A DNA stretch of 64,000 bases from Auriscalpium vulgare. Its lineage: Eukaryota; Basidiomycota; Agaricomycetes; Russulales; Auriscalpiaceae. The DNA is taken from the NCBI GenBank assembly GCA_019915015.1, contig JAHBBC010000003.1, positions 124,001 through 188,000 of the forward strand, in the 5' to 3' direction. A program made the position numbers and the translations under genes. This document shows, one piece after another, positions 20,289 to 30,980 of the stretch (position 1 is the first letter of the stretch; each line of letters begins with the position of its first letter). Under the pieces are notes generated by a model that was given only the letters and a program-made list of their open reading frames with translations, searched no databases and was not told the DNA's origin.

Positions 20289-23090
20289 TCACCGTGACCG
20301 CGATAATGGCAGACCCTTGGTCTTTGCCAGGGGTACAGCATAGGGCCGGAACGTAGGCCGCTTCACCCGTCCGAATGAAACTGGCCGCCTCCGTACACGC
20401 TCGTCCTCAGGCCACACTGCCTCACTGTCTGACGTTGACATGACCCCCCATCTGCCCAGCAGCATCTCCCTGACACCGATGGGCAGCGCAAACCCTGCTG
20501 CTTGCATGTCGAGCGCGATCTCTTCAAGGGCTGGCGACCAATGGGGAGACGTGAAGCCTTCGCGAAGGTACCGCTTGTGCGCGCGTCGCAAGCGCGCCCG
20601 CCAACGGCTTCTCACAGCCAATGGACGCGGAGCCCATATGCCTGTCCGTCGAGTGAAGAGACTGAGTGCGGCATTGAAGAAACGTGCATCAGGGATGGGC
20701 GGGTGCACAGACTTCGGCAAAGCGTCCCCTTGCTTCAACAGCAAAGAGTTATACACCGCACGCCCTCCCAGACGCATAGATCGGTAAAGTCGAGCTCCAA
20801 GTGTCGCCCCAAGGACATTGCGTCGACGATCCGGTGTTCTGCTTCTCTCATGTTTGGATAAGACGTAGAGAGCCCAGCCGACAGCATTGACTTTCTTCTC
20901 CCGATCGATTTGATCCGAAGTCGCTTCTGGTTGGCGATATTTGGGATATCGATAACGCAGACCCTTCCGCGCCTCCCTTGCATAGATCTGGAGCATCGTT
21001 GTATACGCGTGGATGGACAGAGACCAAGGTGACGATGTCTTCCAAGACTCGGCTTCCGCTGACTGCGCGAGGTACCACACACGCTCCGCAAGCCCAGTTT
21101 TGCCCACTTTCCCGAGCGCATTGATGACTGCAGCGAAGAAATGCGGTCCTAGCCGCGCCGCCCGAGCAATGGAGTGCGACTGGGCAATGCGCTTGTAATG
21201 GGCGCGATGTTTGGGAAGAACGTTGTCCCATTCGGGATGATCCACCAGCGATAGCTCTGGGATGATTTTGAAAAGAACGTCTGCGACAGCGCCGCCGCGA
21301 CCAGTGGAGGTCAGGTGCGCTATATACGCGACGAGGAGAGTGCTATCGCCAGTCATGATCTCCGCAGCGTCCGGAATGGAGAGCCGTTCCTTGACGACGC
21401 GGCGAACCAGGCGATGGATGAAGCCTGTGTTGTTGATCATAAGATGAGGCGAGTTACGGGAGGGATCCCGGGGTAAGGGGGAGTCTGGGTGTTCGACCCT
21501 AGGGATGGAAGCGCCGACGCTGGTGACGGGCATATTTTGGCGCAACGTCTGCAAAATCTGTTCGCTCATGTCGTTCCGGCGAAGCAGTCTACTCGCCCTG
21601 AGAAGAATATTGTATGTTACCACATCCGGCTGGAGCGGCGGATTGCGCACGCTTGTCATGTGCGTAAGGATACTTTGAGCCAGGTCTGGGGCGTGTTTTT
21701 GAGTCAAAGAGTAATGTAGAAGAGAATGGTAGGCTTCGATATCCAGCGGGCCTTGCACTATTTCAGTGCGCGTATTGGGATAGGTAGACGGCAAGTTCGA
21801 CGTGAGCCGATGGAGCACCGCGTGGAAGTAGCCGTACGCGTGCAAGAATCGTTTATCGTCGCCTTGCACGACGAGGACTCTGGTGCAACTCCGTGGGTAA
21901 CTATAAAGAACCTTGATCAACAGTCCCAGTGACTGAAAGGGCAACTGTCCCGAATCCAGAGAAGACGCGATGTTGGCGAGGCCTTGAGACGAGCTCACAA
22001 ATAGAGGGTCGTTGACATCATCTGTGTGTTTTCCTATGAATTTTATGATTTCGGAGAAAACAGCAAATGGAAGTCGCCGGGGAAGAAGGTAGTAGCCACG
22101 ATTCGGCGCATGGAGGTCCACGTCCTGGTTCCTCTGAGAAATTTCTTCGGCGTCCGTCCGGCTCGACAGATGCGCACAGGTACGACGTAATTGATAATCC
22201 TTGATGAGAATGAAGAGCAGCAGTGATGCGACGAGGATTTCTCCCTGGACGAGGCATGCTTGAATGACAGTGTCGTACATCCCACGGGTCCGCTGCCAGC
22301 GGTGGTCCCGTGCCGAAAGTAAGAGCCGCACCGCAAGGCGTGTCAGCGGATCTTCGGGCATGACGTGGTGGATAGAGAGGACGTTGTAATACTGGGGCAG
22401 TTCAGGGGATATTGGGTATTTCGCGCGGACAAAGATGCCTCGTCCCGCGTCAGAGGCAGTGTTGTGAGGGTGCAGCGCACGAAGAAACGCTTCGAAAGAT
22501 TTTGGTCGCAACTCGTGGCCGTCCTCCATCATCTGCTGCGCAACCTTCGCTGCCCACTTGAGCTCCCCCATGCGGAGATAGCCATGGAATAGTGCATGTG
22601 AGGGTAGCACCAGAGGCACAGCCCGACCGAAATCCACAGGAACGAATGATTTCGATGGATTTTGAAAACTACGCCCTGTTTGGGAGGCTGGGGCATAGTG
22701 GGAGTGCGACCACCGAAGTGAATGCCATAGGTGGCTAGCATCCCATGGGTTGCCTCGGGCTATGGATACACGGATGGCTGTCGCGCTGGAACGAGACACC
22801 TGTGCAGCGGTAAGATGGTCTGAGGAGATAACAGATGATTTGGAGTCGGGCGTAGTGGGTGGAGGGGTGTTGATGGACAAGGTCGACGCAGGGAGTGCCA
22901 GCTGGGGCGCGTGGACGCGCGAGAGTGAGTGAAGCGCAGCGGGCAGCGTAATACAATTCGTGGGGCCTATCGATGGTCTTGATGGCTTCCAAGAAACCCG
23001 CGTCGCTCCATTCCTGACAAGGGTATGCTGGCGGAGAAAATTGGTCGTCGTTGACCAATGGCATAGCATGTGTCTCGCATCCCTGGCCAA
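20289..23090 (-). CDS. PPR-type helical-repeat protein, probably mitochondrial
   Basis: A 933-residue intronless frame. Pentatricopeptide-like segments are visible, for example QPDVVTYNILLRASRLLRR, LSIHAYTTMLQIYAREARKG and FFAAVINALGKVGKTGLAER, alternating with less regular helices. The N-terminus (MLCHWSTTTNFLRQHTLVRN) is basic and acid-free, suggesting mitochondrial import. PPR proteins bind organellar RNA and aid its processing, stability or translation. I do not recognise the specific orthologue. The C-terminus (RVKRPTFRPYAVPLAKTKGL) is strongly basic. It is divergent from CBP80, with a CACGTG element (23225-23230) in the shared 237-bp promoter. A second ATG seven codons in is an equally good start. 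Confidence 0.7.
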   Translation of the reverse strand: MARDARHMLCHWSTTTNFLRQHTLVRNGATRVSWKPSRPSIGPTNCITLPAALHSLSRVHAPQLALPASTLSINTPPPTTPDSKSSVISSDHLTAAQVSRSSATAIRVSIARGNPWDASHLWHSLRWSHSHYAPASQTGRSFQNPSKSFVPVDFGRAVPLVLPSHALFHGYLRMGELKWAAKVAQQMMEDGHELRPKSFEAFLRALHPHNTASDAGRGIFVRAKYPISPELPQYYNVLSIHHVMPEDPLTRLAVRLLLSARDHRWQRTRGMYDTVIQACLVQGEILVASLLLFILIKDYQLRRTCAHLSSRTDAEEISQRNQDVDLHAPNRGYYLLPRRLPFAVFSEIIKFIGKHTDDVNDPLFVSSSQGLANIASSLDSGQLPFQSLGLLIKVLYSYPRSCTRVLVVQGDDKRFLHAYGYFHAVLHRLTSNLPSTYPNTRTEIVQGPLDIEAYHSLLHYSLTQKHAPDLAQSILTHMTSVRNPPLQPDVVTYNILLRASRLLRRNDMSEQILQTLRQNMPVTSVGASIPRVEHPDSPLPRDPSRNSPHLMINNTGFIHRLVRRVVKERLSIPDAAEIMTGDSTLLVAYIAHLTSTGRGGAVADVLFKIIPELSLVDHPEWDNVLPKHRAHYKRIAQSHSIARAARLGPHFFAAVINALGKVGKTGLAERVWYLAQSAEAESWKTSSPWSLSIHAYTTMLQIYAREARKGLRYRYPKYRQPEATSDQIDREKKVNAVGWALYVLSKHERSRTPDRRRNVLGATLGARLYRSMRLGGRAVYNSLLLKQGDALPKSVHPPIPDARFFNAALSLFTRRTGIWAPRPLAVRSRWRARLRRAHKRYLREGFTSPHWSPALEEIALDMQAAGFALPIGVREMLLGRWGVMSTSDSEAVWPEDERVRRRPVSFGRVKRPTFRPYAVPLAKTKGLPLSRSR

Positions 23091-23327
23091 CTGGTCAGTG
23101 TGCAGGTGGATATTGAAACATACAGTGCGTACCAGACGAGACCGCGAAGAAACTAGCCGCTGTCTTGAGCACAGTTAAGGACAGACGTCGTCGTTCAACA
23201 GCGTTGTGGCAAGGCGGACTTGGTCACGTGGACACGAACTTGGCGCGCGGAGCCGGGAGGGAAGTTCGCGCAAGCTTCAGCTCTGACCACCATCCACTTG
23301 CTCACTCTTGACCTTGCCACATCGATC

Positions 23328-26300
23328 ATGAGCTACGAGCGACCATATGGCGGGCGGCGTCGGCGTCGGGGTGCGTCCAGTCTTGTGTCACATGGCAGCA
23401 CCACACTCAAGTGTTGTAGACGACTACGACCAGGACCGCAGACGCGACTTGCAGGAATCTCCCGAGCAGAGGCTTCAGGCGACCATTATACGGCTGGGAG
23501 ACGTTGTGAGTCACTCTGTGCTCCGTTTCCCTCGCCTGTTTGACAGAGACCTTCAGGACGTGGAGCAGGAGATCCCACAGCTAGCAACAGACCCACGTTT
23601 TCACGATGCAGCAAATGTCCCAATTATCTCCGAAGGCCTGCGTCTCGGGTGAGCAACCCTCGGAATCAGTCATCCTCATTGTCGCTTCTGACCTTCGTTC
23701 CAGTATCACGGAGCAGCCATACAAGATTCCGCACTATGCTGCTCTTCTCCGTGTCCTCTCTGTGCCACATCCAGAGCCCAGCCCTCCCGAAGGAGAATCT
23801 GCCCAGGGAAGTAGTAGTTCTCCGTCGGTTGGTAGGCAAATTTTGGATGATTTCTGGAGGGGCTTCCAGGCCTACCTCGATCAACTGGCGTGGCGGCAGG
23901 CGCGGTTATGTGTATGTGAGTTCCAGTCGACTTTTAACCGCCTTATTAACGGCTAGTTAGATACATTTCTTTGCCCATCTCACCGAGGCGGGTCTCGTCA
24001 CTCCACAGTCCATGCTTGGTCTCCTCCAGTCCTTCACTGCAGTCCTAGATGAGTTTGGCGTTTCGACGGGGCGCGGCAAGCGGGCGGCGCGGTGTGCAGC
24101 TGAGGGTTTGATGAGAGTACGTCGTCGCTCGTCGCCTAGTCCGCAGGGAGTAATCTGTTCTACTCCACCAGGCCGGTCGCTCTCTCAAGGACTACTCGCC
24201 TGCTTCCGTCATTGAACTGATATCCACATTACAAGCGTACAATGAAACTATCGCGGGCGCAAAGTGGCTGGTACAACCTGTCACCAAGCTCTATAATCAG
24301 GACGCATCACCAGTTAATGCAGCCGAAGTAAGTCATGACACTCATCGGTATGTGCAACATATTAACCATACGGGAGATTCTGGACTGCGCTGTGACGGCT
24401 CTCAAATTACTCGAAGCTTCTGACTTCTCGGACACAGCGACGATCTATCCGCAACCTTACGCCGATTTGCCTTCGCTTAGCGAAGCACCATTTGACCTGC
24501 CCTCTGTCTTGGTCCCCCCAGAGGTCATCGAGCTCGACGGCCTCTCAACGGACTCCGGGGAGGATGCGCTAGTGAAGAAGGAGGAATGGCCCGAGCACCT
24601 CTTGCGCCTGTTTGACAATGATGTCAGAGATCAGTCCATATGTATAGGTCACCGCTCTGACCTGTTTTGTAGGTGACACCAGATCCTGCAACGCCTGCTG
24701 GATATGCCGTTCGTGCGGACTTGCTCGACATTATCGACATATTCGAAGTAAACAGAAAAGAATGCGCCAGGATCCTAGCCGAATACCCTCGATGGACCGT
24801 ACCGGGGACATTCAAGCCCAAACCTGGTACTCCTGCTGACGTCCCCGATCGAGAACCTGTTCCAGGAAGGGACTGGCAGCTGGAAAGTTCCATCATCGAG
24901 GTTAGTTCCTGCTGTCGACTCAAACACTCAACGGGCACTAAGGGGCATGCAGACCATTTTGGGCGCGCAGTTCATCCTGCCGGAAAGTCCTGAGAAGCCC
25001 ATATATTACATCACCCTCATCACCGAATTGTGCAAACTTTCACCGCAAACGGTTGGCCCTGCAGTTGGCAAGTCGATACGAAAAATCTACTCCTACCTCG
25101 CCGATGGGTTGGACGTTGAAGTTGGTCGCCGCTTCGCGGAATGGTTCGCAGTGCACATGAGCAACTTTGGTTTCCAGTGGGTTTGGAAGGAATGGTATGC
25201 CCTTTCTCACTGCTACATATCTTTGGCCTGACTTTGTGCTGCAGGGTGCCCGATCTTTCGCTGCCTGTGCTGCACCCGAAACGTGTCTTCATGCACAGAG
25301 CATTGGAGATTGAGATTCGGCTTTCATACCTCGATCGAATTCTGAAAACGCTGCCTGAGGCATTCCATGACCCTGCACAAGGGGCTTTGCCAGAACAGGC
25401 CCCTGGGCCAGAGTACGACTATGATGATCCATGTATGTTGAGTAATTTTTGGCGCCCATACCATACATGTAAATTGATGTCATTTGTAGCTGCCCCTCAC
25501 CATGATTCCGCTCAGAGCGTCCTCAACCAGCTGCGTGGGCGCGCAAAGCCCGAAGACGTGATGTCTCTTCTGGAGTCCCTCAAGATCACACTCGTCGAAA
25601 CAGCAGACGGGGATATCAACGTGGACAGCGTCATCCGTTCTATCGCAGTTCAATCGCTGCTGCACATTGGCTCTCGCTCGTTTTCTCATTTCCTCAACGC
25701 TATCGAACGGTATCTATTGGTCCTTCGCAACCTTGCATCCGGCGGCGCAGATGCGAAAGCCGATCTCCTCAGTGTTGTGTCAACATTCTGGCGCCGCAAC
25801 CGCCAGATGATCAGCATCGTATTTGACAAGCTCATGCAATATCAAATCGTCGACCCTACAGACGTGGTAGGTTGGGTGTTCACGCACATGACTGAGGGCT
25901 TGGACTGGGATGTTTTGAAGGGCGCGGTTGACAAGGCCAACGGCCGGGTGGTCATAGCGAGGAAAAGAGTGGCGACTTTGCGGAAGGAGCAGGACGACAC
26001 CAGAGCGCGGGCGAAGGCCAGCGGGGGAGCCGATGATGGGGCCATGGAAGTAGATGGAGAAATAAAACAAGGTGCGTCCTGAAAGTCTGCCTAGCATCCT
26101 TTGAGCACTCAGCATCGCGATCCTAGAGGACACACCGGCGGACTCGCCAGCGTTGGTGAATGCCCTAAACGCATTCACGTCCCTGACAAGAGAGCAAAAG
26201 TCCACACTCGCACGCGTCCTGGAAGGCTTTGTACACGCCGTGCATTCGACCTCGACGGATTCTAGTCTCATCCCAGACCAGACGTCACTGAGAGTTATTT

Positions 26301-26577
26301 CTCCGAGCGCATGGGAAGACCGCGGAAGCTGGGGTAACGAAGAGTGGAAGGCTTGGCAAACATGGGTTTGGTATAAGCACTTTTGTCGGACGGTAAGCTC
26401 AAGTTGTGTCCTTATGTTGGTCATCTGCTGACGCACTCGTTCGAGCAGTATTCGCCGTATCTCAGGAGCTATGCCACGACCCTTAGTATCGTCTCGTTTG
26501 CTGCGGTGGATGGTGCAGACAACGCCGCGGCAGTCTTGATGAAAAAAATCTGGGCTCTTGCTATTGGGCAAGATTGA
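23328..26577 (+). CDS. CBC1: Nuclear cap-binding complex large subunit (CBP80/NCBP1)
   Basis: Large subunit of the nuclear cap-binding complex, which holds the m7G cap of new transcripts and links to splicing, export and decay. About 870 residues in a dozen exons. It starts MSYERPYGGRRRR, then DDYDQDRRRDLQESPEQRL after a first intron. Three MIF4G-like helical domains follow. Recognisable blocks include LRLGITEQPYKIPHYAALLR, FFAHLTEAGLVTPQSMLGLL, LPVLHPKRVFMHRALEIEIR, VFDKLMQYQIVDPTDVVGWV and FTHMTEGLDWDVLKGAVDKA. A coiled-coil-prone basic stretch (RVVIARKRVATLRKEQDD) comes before the last domain. The C-terminus is MKKIWALAIGQD. It converges on SDHAF3 (143 bp between stops). The start is supported by the arginine-rich N-terminus typical of the family. 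Confidence 0.94.
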
Positions 26578-26720
26578 AGCAAAAAGCCTGTATTCTTGTG
26601 GCATATGTCGCGTGCACAGGCCGCATGCGAGATTTTTATATATAATATCCCCCCCGTTCAAGCGGATGGCATGTCCTCCCATTTGTAATATATGCGATAA
26701 CATGACTCTGTTTCGACGTC

Positions 26721-27322
26721 TTATAAGGGCTTGTGCAGATCCCCATCATCAGCATCCACTGCGCCTGCGTCTCCAGCGGGCCTCCAGACATCTTTAGTAG
26801 CGTGCATAAGCTCGTAGAGTTGACCAAGTTGCTCAGACGACAACTACGATGAGAGATATCATTATCAATGTATGCAATGCGAGGTTGGCAAATAGCACAC
26901 CTTCTCGAACACGGTGGGGTCGAGTTTTCTTCCTCTAAACTGTGTTCCCCCGGTGCTTGAGGGTAACTCCTCAAGATACTGCTTCCACTGAGACAAAAAC
27001 CCGATGATGAAAGCCGGATTGTCGACTTGACGATGTCGACGGAACTCTGCTTGCCTGTGAGGCGAGACGTTGCACGTTGAAAGGCGACTCGTACCTGCTT
27101 TGACGTAGTCATCACCCAGTGATCTCATCTCGACGGGAAGATGGCGATGCGCTCGCAGGAGATGGCGGTATAGACTGCGGAAGGTCTGGTGGTCACTGCA
27201 AGTGGCACTAAGGAAGTTGACTTGGCGTACGGTATCGGTGGGAGCAAGGTTGCGCTGGCTTCCCGGAGGTTCAGCGGTCTTGTTGTCACGGATTCTGCCA
27301 AGCGGGCAATCGTGCGGAGCAT
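26721..27322 (-). CDS. SDHAF3: Succinate dehydrogenase assembly factor 3 (ACN9), LYR-motif protein
   Basis: Mitochondrial matrix LYR protein that protects the Fe-S subunit of complex II during assembly. About 146 residues in four exons. A presequence-like N-terminus ([20 protein letters not shown]) is followed, across a 56-bp intron, by [20 protein letters not shown], containing the LYR triad and the family block that continues [35 protein letters not shown] and the helix [20 protein letters not shown] complete the fold. The C-terminus is an acidic [11 protein letters not shown]. The LYR triad is assembled only by correct splicing, so frames read without splicing miss it. It is divergent from the SH3 gene with 132 bp between starts. 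Confidence 0.9.
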
Positions 27323-27381
27323 GGTAAGTACTGTCAAGAGTGAGCCTCGCTCTGCCAGAGATATGTAGTCGCGGACAAGCC

Positions 27382-27402
27382 TTGAAGCTTGAAGCTTGAA
27401 GC
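27382..27402. repeat. Three copies of TTGAAGC
   Basis: A 7-bp unit repeated three times in the short divergent promoter of SDHAF3 and the SH3 gene. Confidence 0.85.
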
Positions 27403-27454
27403 TTGGCGCGCAAGCTGGCTTGAAGTGGCCCACTTCAAGTACCACCACAACCCT

Positions 27455-28575
27455 ATGGCGTTCTCCAACTTGTCAGAGACGGACAAGTCTGCGTTCTTCT
27501 CTCTTCTAGACGAGTGGGCAATTCTCTTGCGCCCTCTTGTTGAATGCATACATAGCAGCATGCAGGTACTTCGCATCGCGTCCCGACATCGTCGCCCGTG
27601 CACCCTCTGGAAACACCAACGACCTTAACAAGACTGCCGCATCTGCTGTGCAGCGTGCCCTTGTGGAGAATCCTGAAGCCACTGCTCGCATTGTGTCCTC
27701 GGGACTCAAGCATGCAGTCCCAAAATCTAGCCCTTACGCGGCGGCTGTGAGTACTTGTTCTCTGCGCTTCTCTGAACCACGAACACCCTTTCTTTGGCAT
27801 GTCACGTTTCAGGCCTCCAATCCTGCTACCGGCAATGCTATCGGCCGTGTTGCTGCTGCTGCACGCAACTTTGGCTCGGACCCCACCTCGCCAGAACCCT
27901 TGACGCGCAGCTCGGCGGCCAGCCCCCCAAAGCACGCTCTTCCTGAGCATCGCAGTCCAGCCGATGCTGCCTCTCGTGGACTAGTATCTCAGAAGGTATG
28001 TTTCTGCCATAGTATCGATGACCACAGACAGCCTCAGTCTCACCCAATCATCCTCCCAATCCAATCCCCTGTTCTCAACCCCTCAAGAAATTTGCCGACG
28101 TTGATACCTCCTCGGCGACGGGAATGTTCTCTTCCTTGCGCCATTCTACAGCGAACAAAACAGCCATTCCACCCTCCATCACGCCTCGTGTTCCTACTGC
28201 GTTCGGTGCGAAGAAGAGCACTTTCGCGCCGCCGCCCGTACGTCGCATCGTGAGCGCGGAGCCAGAACCCGAACCCGAGCCAGAGCCAGAGCCAGAGGTG
28301 CAGGGCGAATGGGCAGAAGTGTTGTACGACTATTCCAGCGCGGTACGGTCCTCCGGAGATATCTATATTCATTTTGCTCATCACCCTGCAGGAGGCAGGC
28401 GATCTGGAGCTTCAGGCCGAGCAGCGCTTGCTGGTCACGGACAAGACGTCGCCAGACTGGTCAGTTCACAAACCATACACTTACTCATGCTGCTGATCTG
28501 CCATCTCATAGGTGGACAGGCGAAGTCGACGGTCGTAGTGGCTTATTCCCAGCTTCATACGTAAAGCTCTTATGA
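27455..28575 (+). CDS. SH3-domain protein of the fungal Lsb1/Pin3 (Csh3) type
   Basis: About 285 residues in six exons. It starts MAFSNLSETDKSAFFSLLDE, and this N-terminal helix plus YFASRPDIV is typical of the fungal family that binds Las17/WASP and Abi-like partners. The middle is a low-complexity S/T/P-rich region with a run of six EP dipeptides (near residue 220). The C-terminal SH3 domain is complete: ALYDY-type VLYDYSSA, EAGDLELQAEQRLLVTDK, the tryptophan pair in SPDWWTGEVDGRSGLFP, and ASYVKLL at the very end. Role in actin patch or endocytic assembly is inferred from family. The SH3 domain is split by two introns. Confidence 0.8.
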
Positions 28576-29060
28576 TGCAGCCTGTTTTTTTGGACGGGCG
28601 TATCATAAGACGGTACGCCAGAGCGGCGTGCCCAGGTGGGTATGCCGGTCCGCTCTCCAAAGCTTCGCTCTCTGTACCATTCGCTCTCTGTACCAAACAG
28701 TTGTACCAGCGGATCACACGTCGCAGTGGTCGTCAGTATACCTTCGAGTTGTCATCTGTGGCGCAAAGAGCACAGCAAATACAGTCCAGAAAGCAGCAAT
28801 GGTTTCATTGGGTAAAATACAATTGAGATGGGTATCCGAGATAGTTGTTCTAGCAGATGTGGGCATTGAAAGACGACAGTCTGAGGACAGTAGTGGTGTG
28901 GGAACAAAACGAGTAGATGTTACGAGACGCGAAAGGCAGCAACAAGACGCCTGTCCAATCAAAGGAGCGAAGGATAGCAAATGTACGCGGGACATGTCCG
29001 CTCAGGAGTCAAAAGAAAGGGAAAGAAAGGAAGTGGTAGGTTCAGCTGCAATTCACCAAA
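28576..29060. other. Convergent 3' region of SH3 and cyclin genes
   Basis: No gene seen. It contains a perfect 16-bp tandem repeat (TTCGCTCTCTGTACCA, twice, 28665-28696) about 90 bp past the SH3 stop codon. Confidence 0.6.
28665..28696. repeat. 16-bp perfect tandem duplication
   Basis: TTCGCTCTCTGTACCA at 28665-28680 is repeated exactly at 28681-28696. Confidence 0.92.
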
Positions 29061-30626
29061 TTATGCATCCACGTCTACTGCCGAGCCCCGGAACATCGCC
29101 GACCGCGAATGCGCCAACCGGCGCAGATGAAATGCACCCGTAGCATGCGCTTGGCCAGCGAGCAGTGCCTCCTGGGGCTCTGTGATCTCCGGGGCAAAGT
29201 TAGCCACCACAGGCGTCTTGCTGTGCCCGCCGTGTCCAGGGGTACCCTTCGTTGCTGCTCCCCACATCCGGCTGAGGAACCCACTGGCACCCACAGGGAG
29301 CGCCGGCATCGTGCGGCTGGGGGTGACCTTGGATCTCTCTGCGACAGGAGACGCAGCAAGAGAGTTCCGGCTAGGTTGTGCGTGCACTGCGCAGATCTGA
29401 TCGGACCCGACAGTGTTGAGCGATGTGGAAGAACCGCGGGCGGCGCTCATCGTCAGCGTGGCGTCGGACCCCTTGCGCCGACGGTGGGCAGATACGGGCA
29501 CCGGTCGCAGAACAGATTTTGCCTCCGAAAGCAGGCTGATCGCCTCGCCTTCAAGATTCGCGCCTTCCCCGACCTTGCCATGAGGTGACGAAGCCGTCGA
29601 GCCCATGCTAGATCCCGCTTCAGAGGCACCCTCTGACTCCGTCCCACTCGAGCTAGCACTGCTGCCCGTATCCGAGCTCTCTGTGCTGTCCGTGCGCAGG
29701 GGTACATAGAGCGGCGACCTGGGATACGCTTGATGCTCCTCGCACGCCGCACTCGCGAGCACGACTGACGAAAAGCGTTTGGCAATGCTATGGACGGCTC
29801 CTGTGATGACTTGTGCAGGGGCATGGGCATGGGGAGTGGGCTCCGTCGGCGGTGTGGGCGGGAGGCTGGCCTGAGCGGCACGAGCCTTACCTGCCTGAGC
29901 GACGCGGCTGACTGCCTTCTGCCGAGTGACACTGGAGCGAGGGGCGAGCGGGCGCAGGAAGTAGGCGACATTCGCACATGCTTCGGCCTCGTCGAACCGC
30001 AGGTCGTAGTCGAGTAAGAACAGAAGCTGGCTCTCCATGAGGTTGATCTCGGCGATCTGGAACATCGGCGCGTGCTCCGCCCAGAACTTGTTCTTGGGGC
30101 ACGCGTCGTTCAAGTACTTGGCCGCGACGATCAATGTTGCGAGGAAGACCCGGTGACGTGTGCACGGAATGCCTGGGGTCGGGTCAATACGGCTTGCCCA
30201 GCATATGTGACTGGTGGACTAACCTTTGGCCATCCTGGGAAGCTTGTTGTGGAGACGGCGCAGGTATACAATCGTCGCAAGCAAGATAGGCACGGGCACG
30301 TTTGCCGAACGGATGACATGCCAGATGAACTGCTCCAGGGGCAAGAGCGGCGGCGGGTCCTGGCTTTCCTCGTCAAACGCGGTCTTGTGAGGGGTGTGCG
30401 GCGGGGTGGGCAGCGAGCTCGTCACAGGTTGACCAACGTCGTCATCAACGGGAATGGCGCGGAACAGCTGTTGAGCGACATAGATGATCATCTCGTTCGG
30501 CACAGAGTGGCGGAACAGTCTGAGCAGCGCCGGGTTGTGGTGGGAGTCTGGCAGGAGGGATGCGCGGTTGCACCATGCGGGACGATGAGAGACGGAGACA
30601 CGCGGGCGTTCGGCTGCAGATGACAT
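29061..30626 (-). CDS. PHO85-type (PCL) cyclin
   Basis: Cyclin that activates the Pho85/CDK5-like kinase in cell-cycle entry, polarity or nutrient response. About 503 residues. The N-terminal cyclin box spans residues about 20-190: NEMIIYVAQQLFRAIPVDDD, LEQFIWHVIRSANVPVPILL, ATIVYLRRLHNKLPRMAKG, then after a 52-bp intron IPCTRHRVFLATLIVAAKYL, NDACPKNKFWAEHAPMFQ and INLMESQLLFLLDYDLRF. That order is the Pcl1/Pcl2 signature. The remaining 300 residues are a Ser/Thr/Pro-rich tail with SP/TP sites, as expected for unstable cyclins. An in-frame ATG at 30740 would add a 38-residue proline/histidine-rich leader; I prefer 30626 because the leader looks like UTR. Confidence 0.88.
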
Positions 30627-30980
30627 GGAGAAGAGAGCGTGGGGGTTATGTTGGTGTTGTAGATGTGCTGCCCGTCTAGGTGCAGCGGGAGATGAAGGGG
30701 GGAAGAAAGGGTGTTGGGAAGCTGTAGCGGGTGTTGGCACTTGTTACGCAAACAACAAACAGCACGCCGCACGCCAAGCTTGGATTACGATCGAATCGAG
30801 CACGGAATGCTAGCAGAGGATGTGAGAAGAAGGGAAAGTGATAGTCAAGGTGATAGAAGGGAGGAGAACGCGGGAGGTAAGGAAATCGGGGCGAGCGGGG
30901 TATAAAAGGGGGCAAGGGAGGCTGGCGGACAGAAACCATACGCCAACCAAACTGGGCGACCGCGACCGGTCACGTGTTGT
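30627..30980. promoter_or_regulatory. Upstream region of cyclin gene, with a TATA box on the opposite strand
   Basis: Both flanking genes are on the minus strand, yet the clearest TATA box (TATAAAAG, 30901-30908) reads on the plus strand, toward the 3' end of the sugar-nucleotide transporter. A CACGTG element follows at 30971-30976. The region is purine-rich on the plus strand. No gene seen. Confidence 0.5.
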
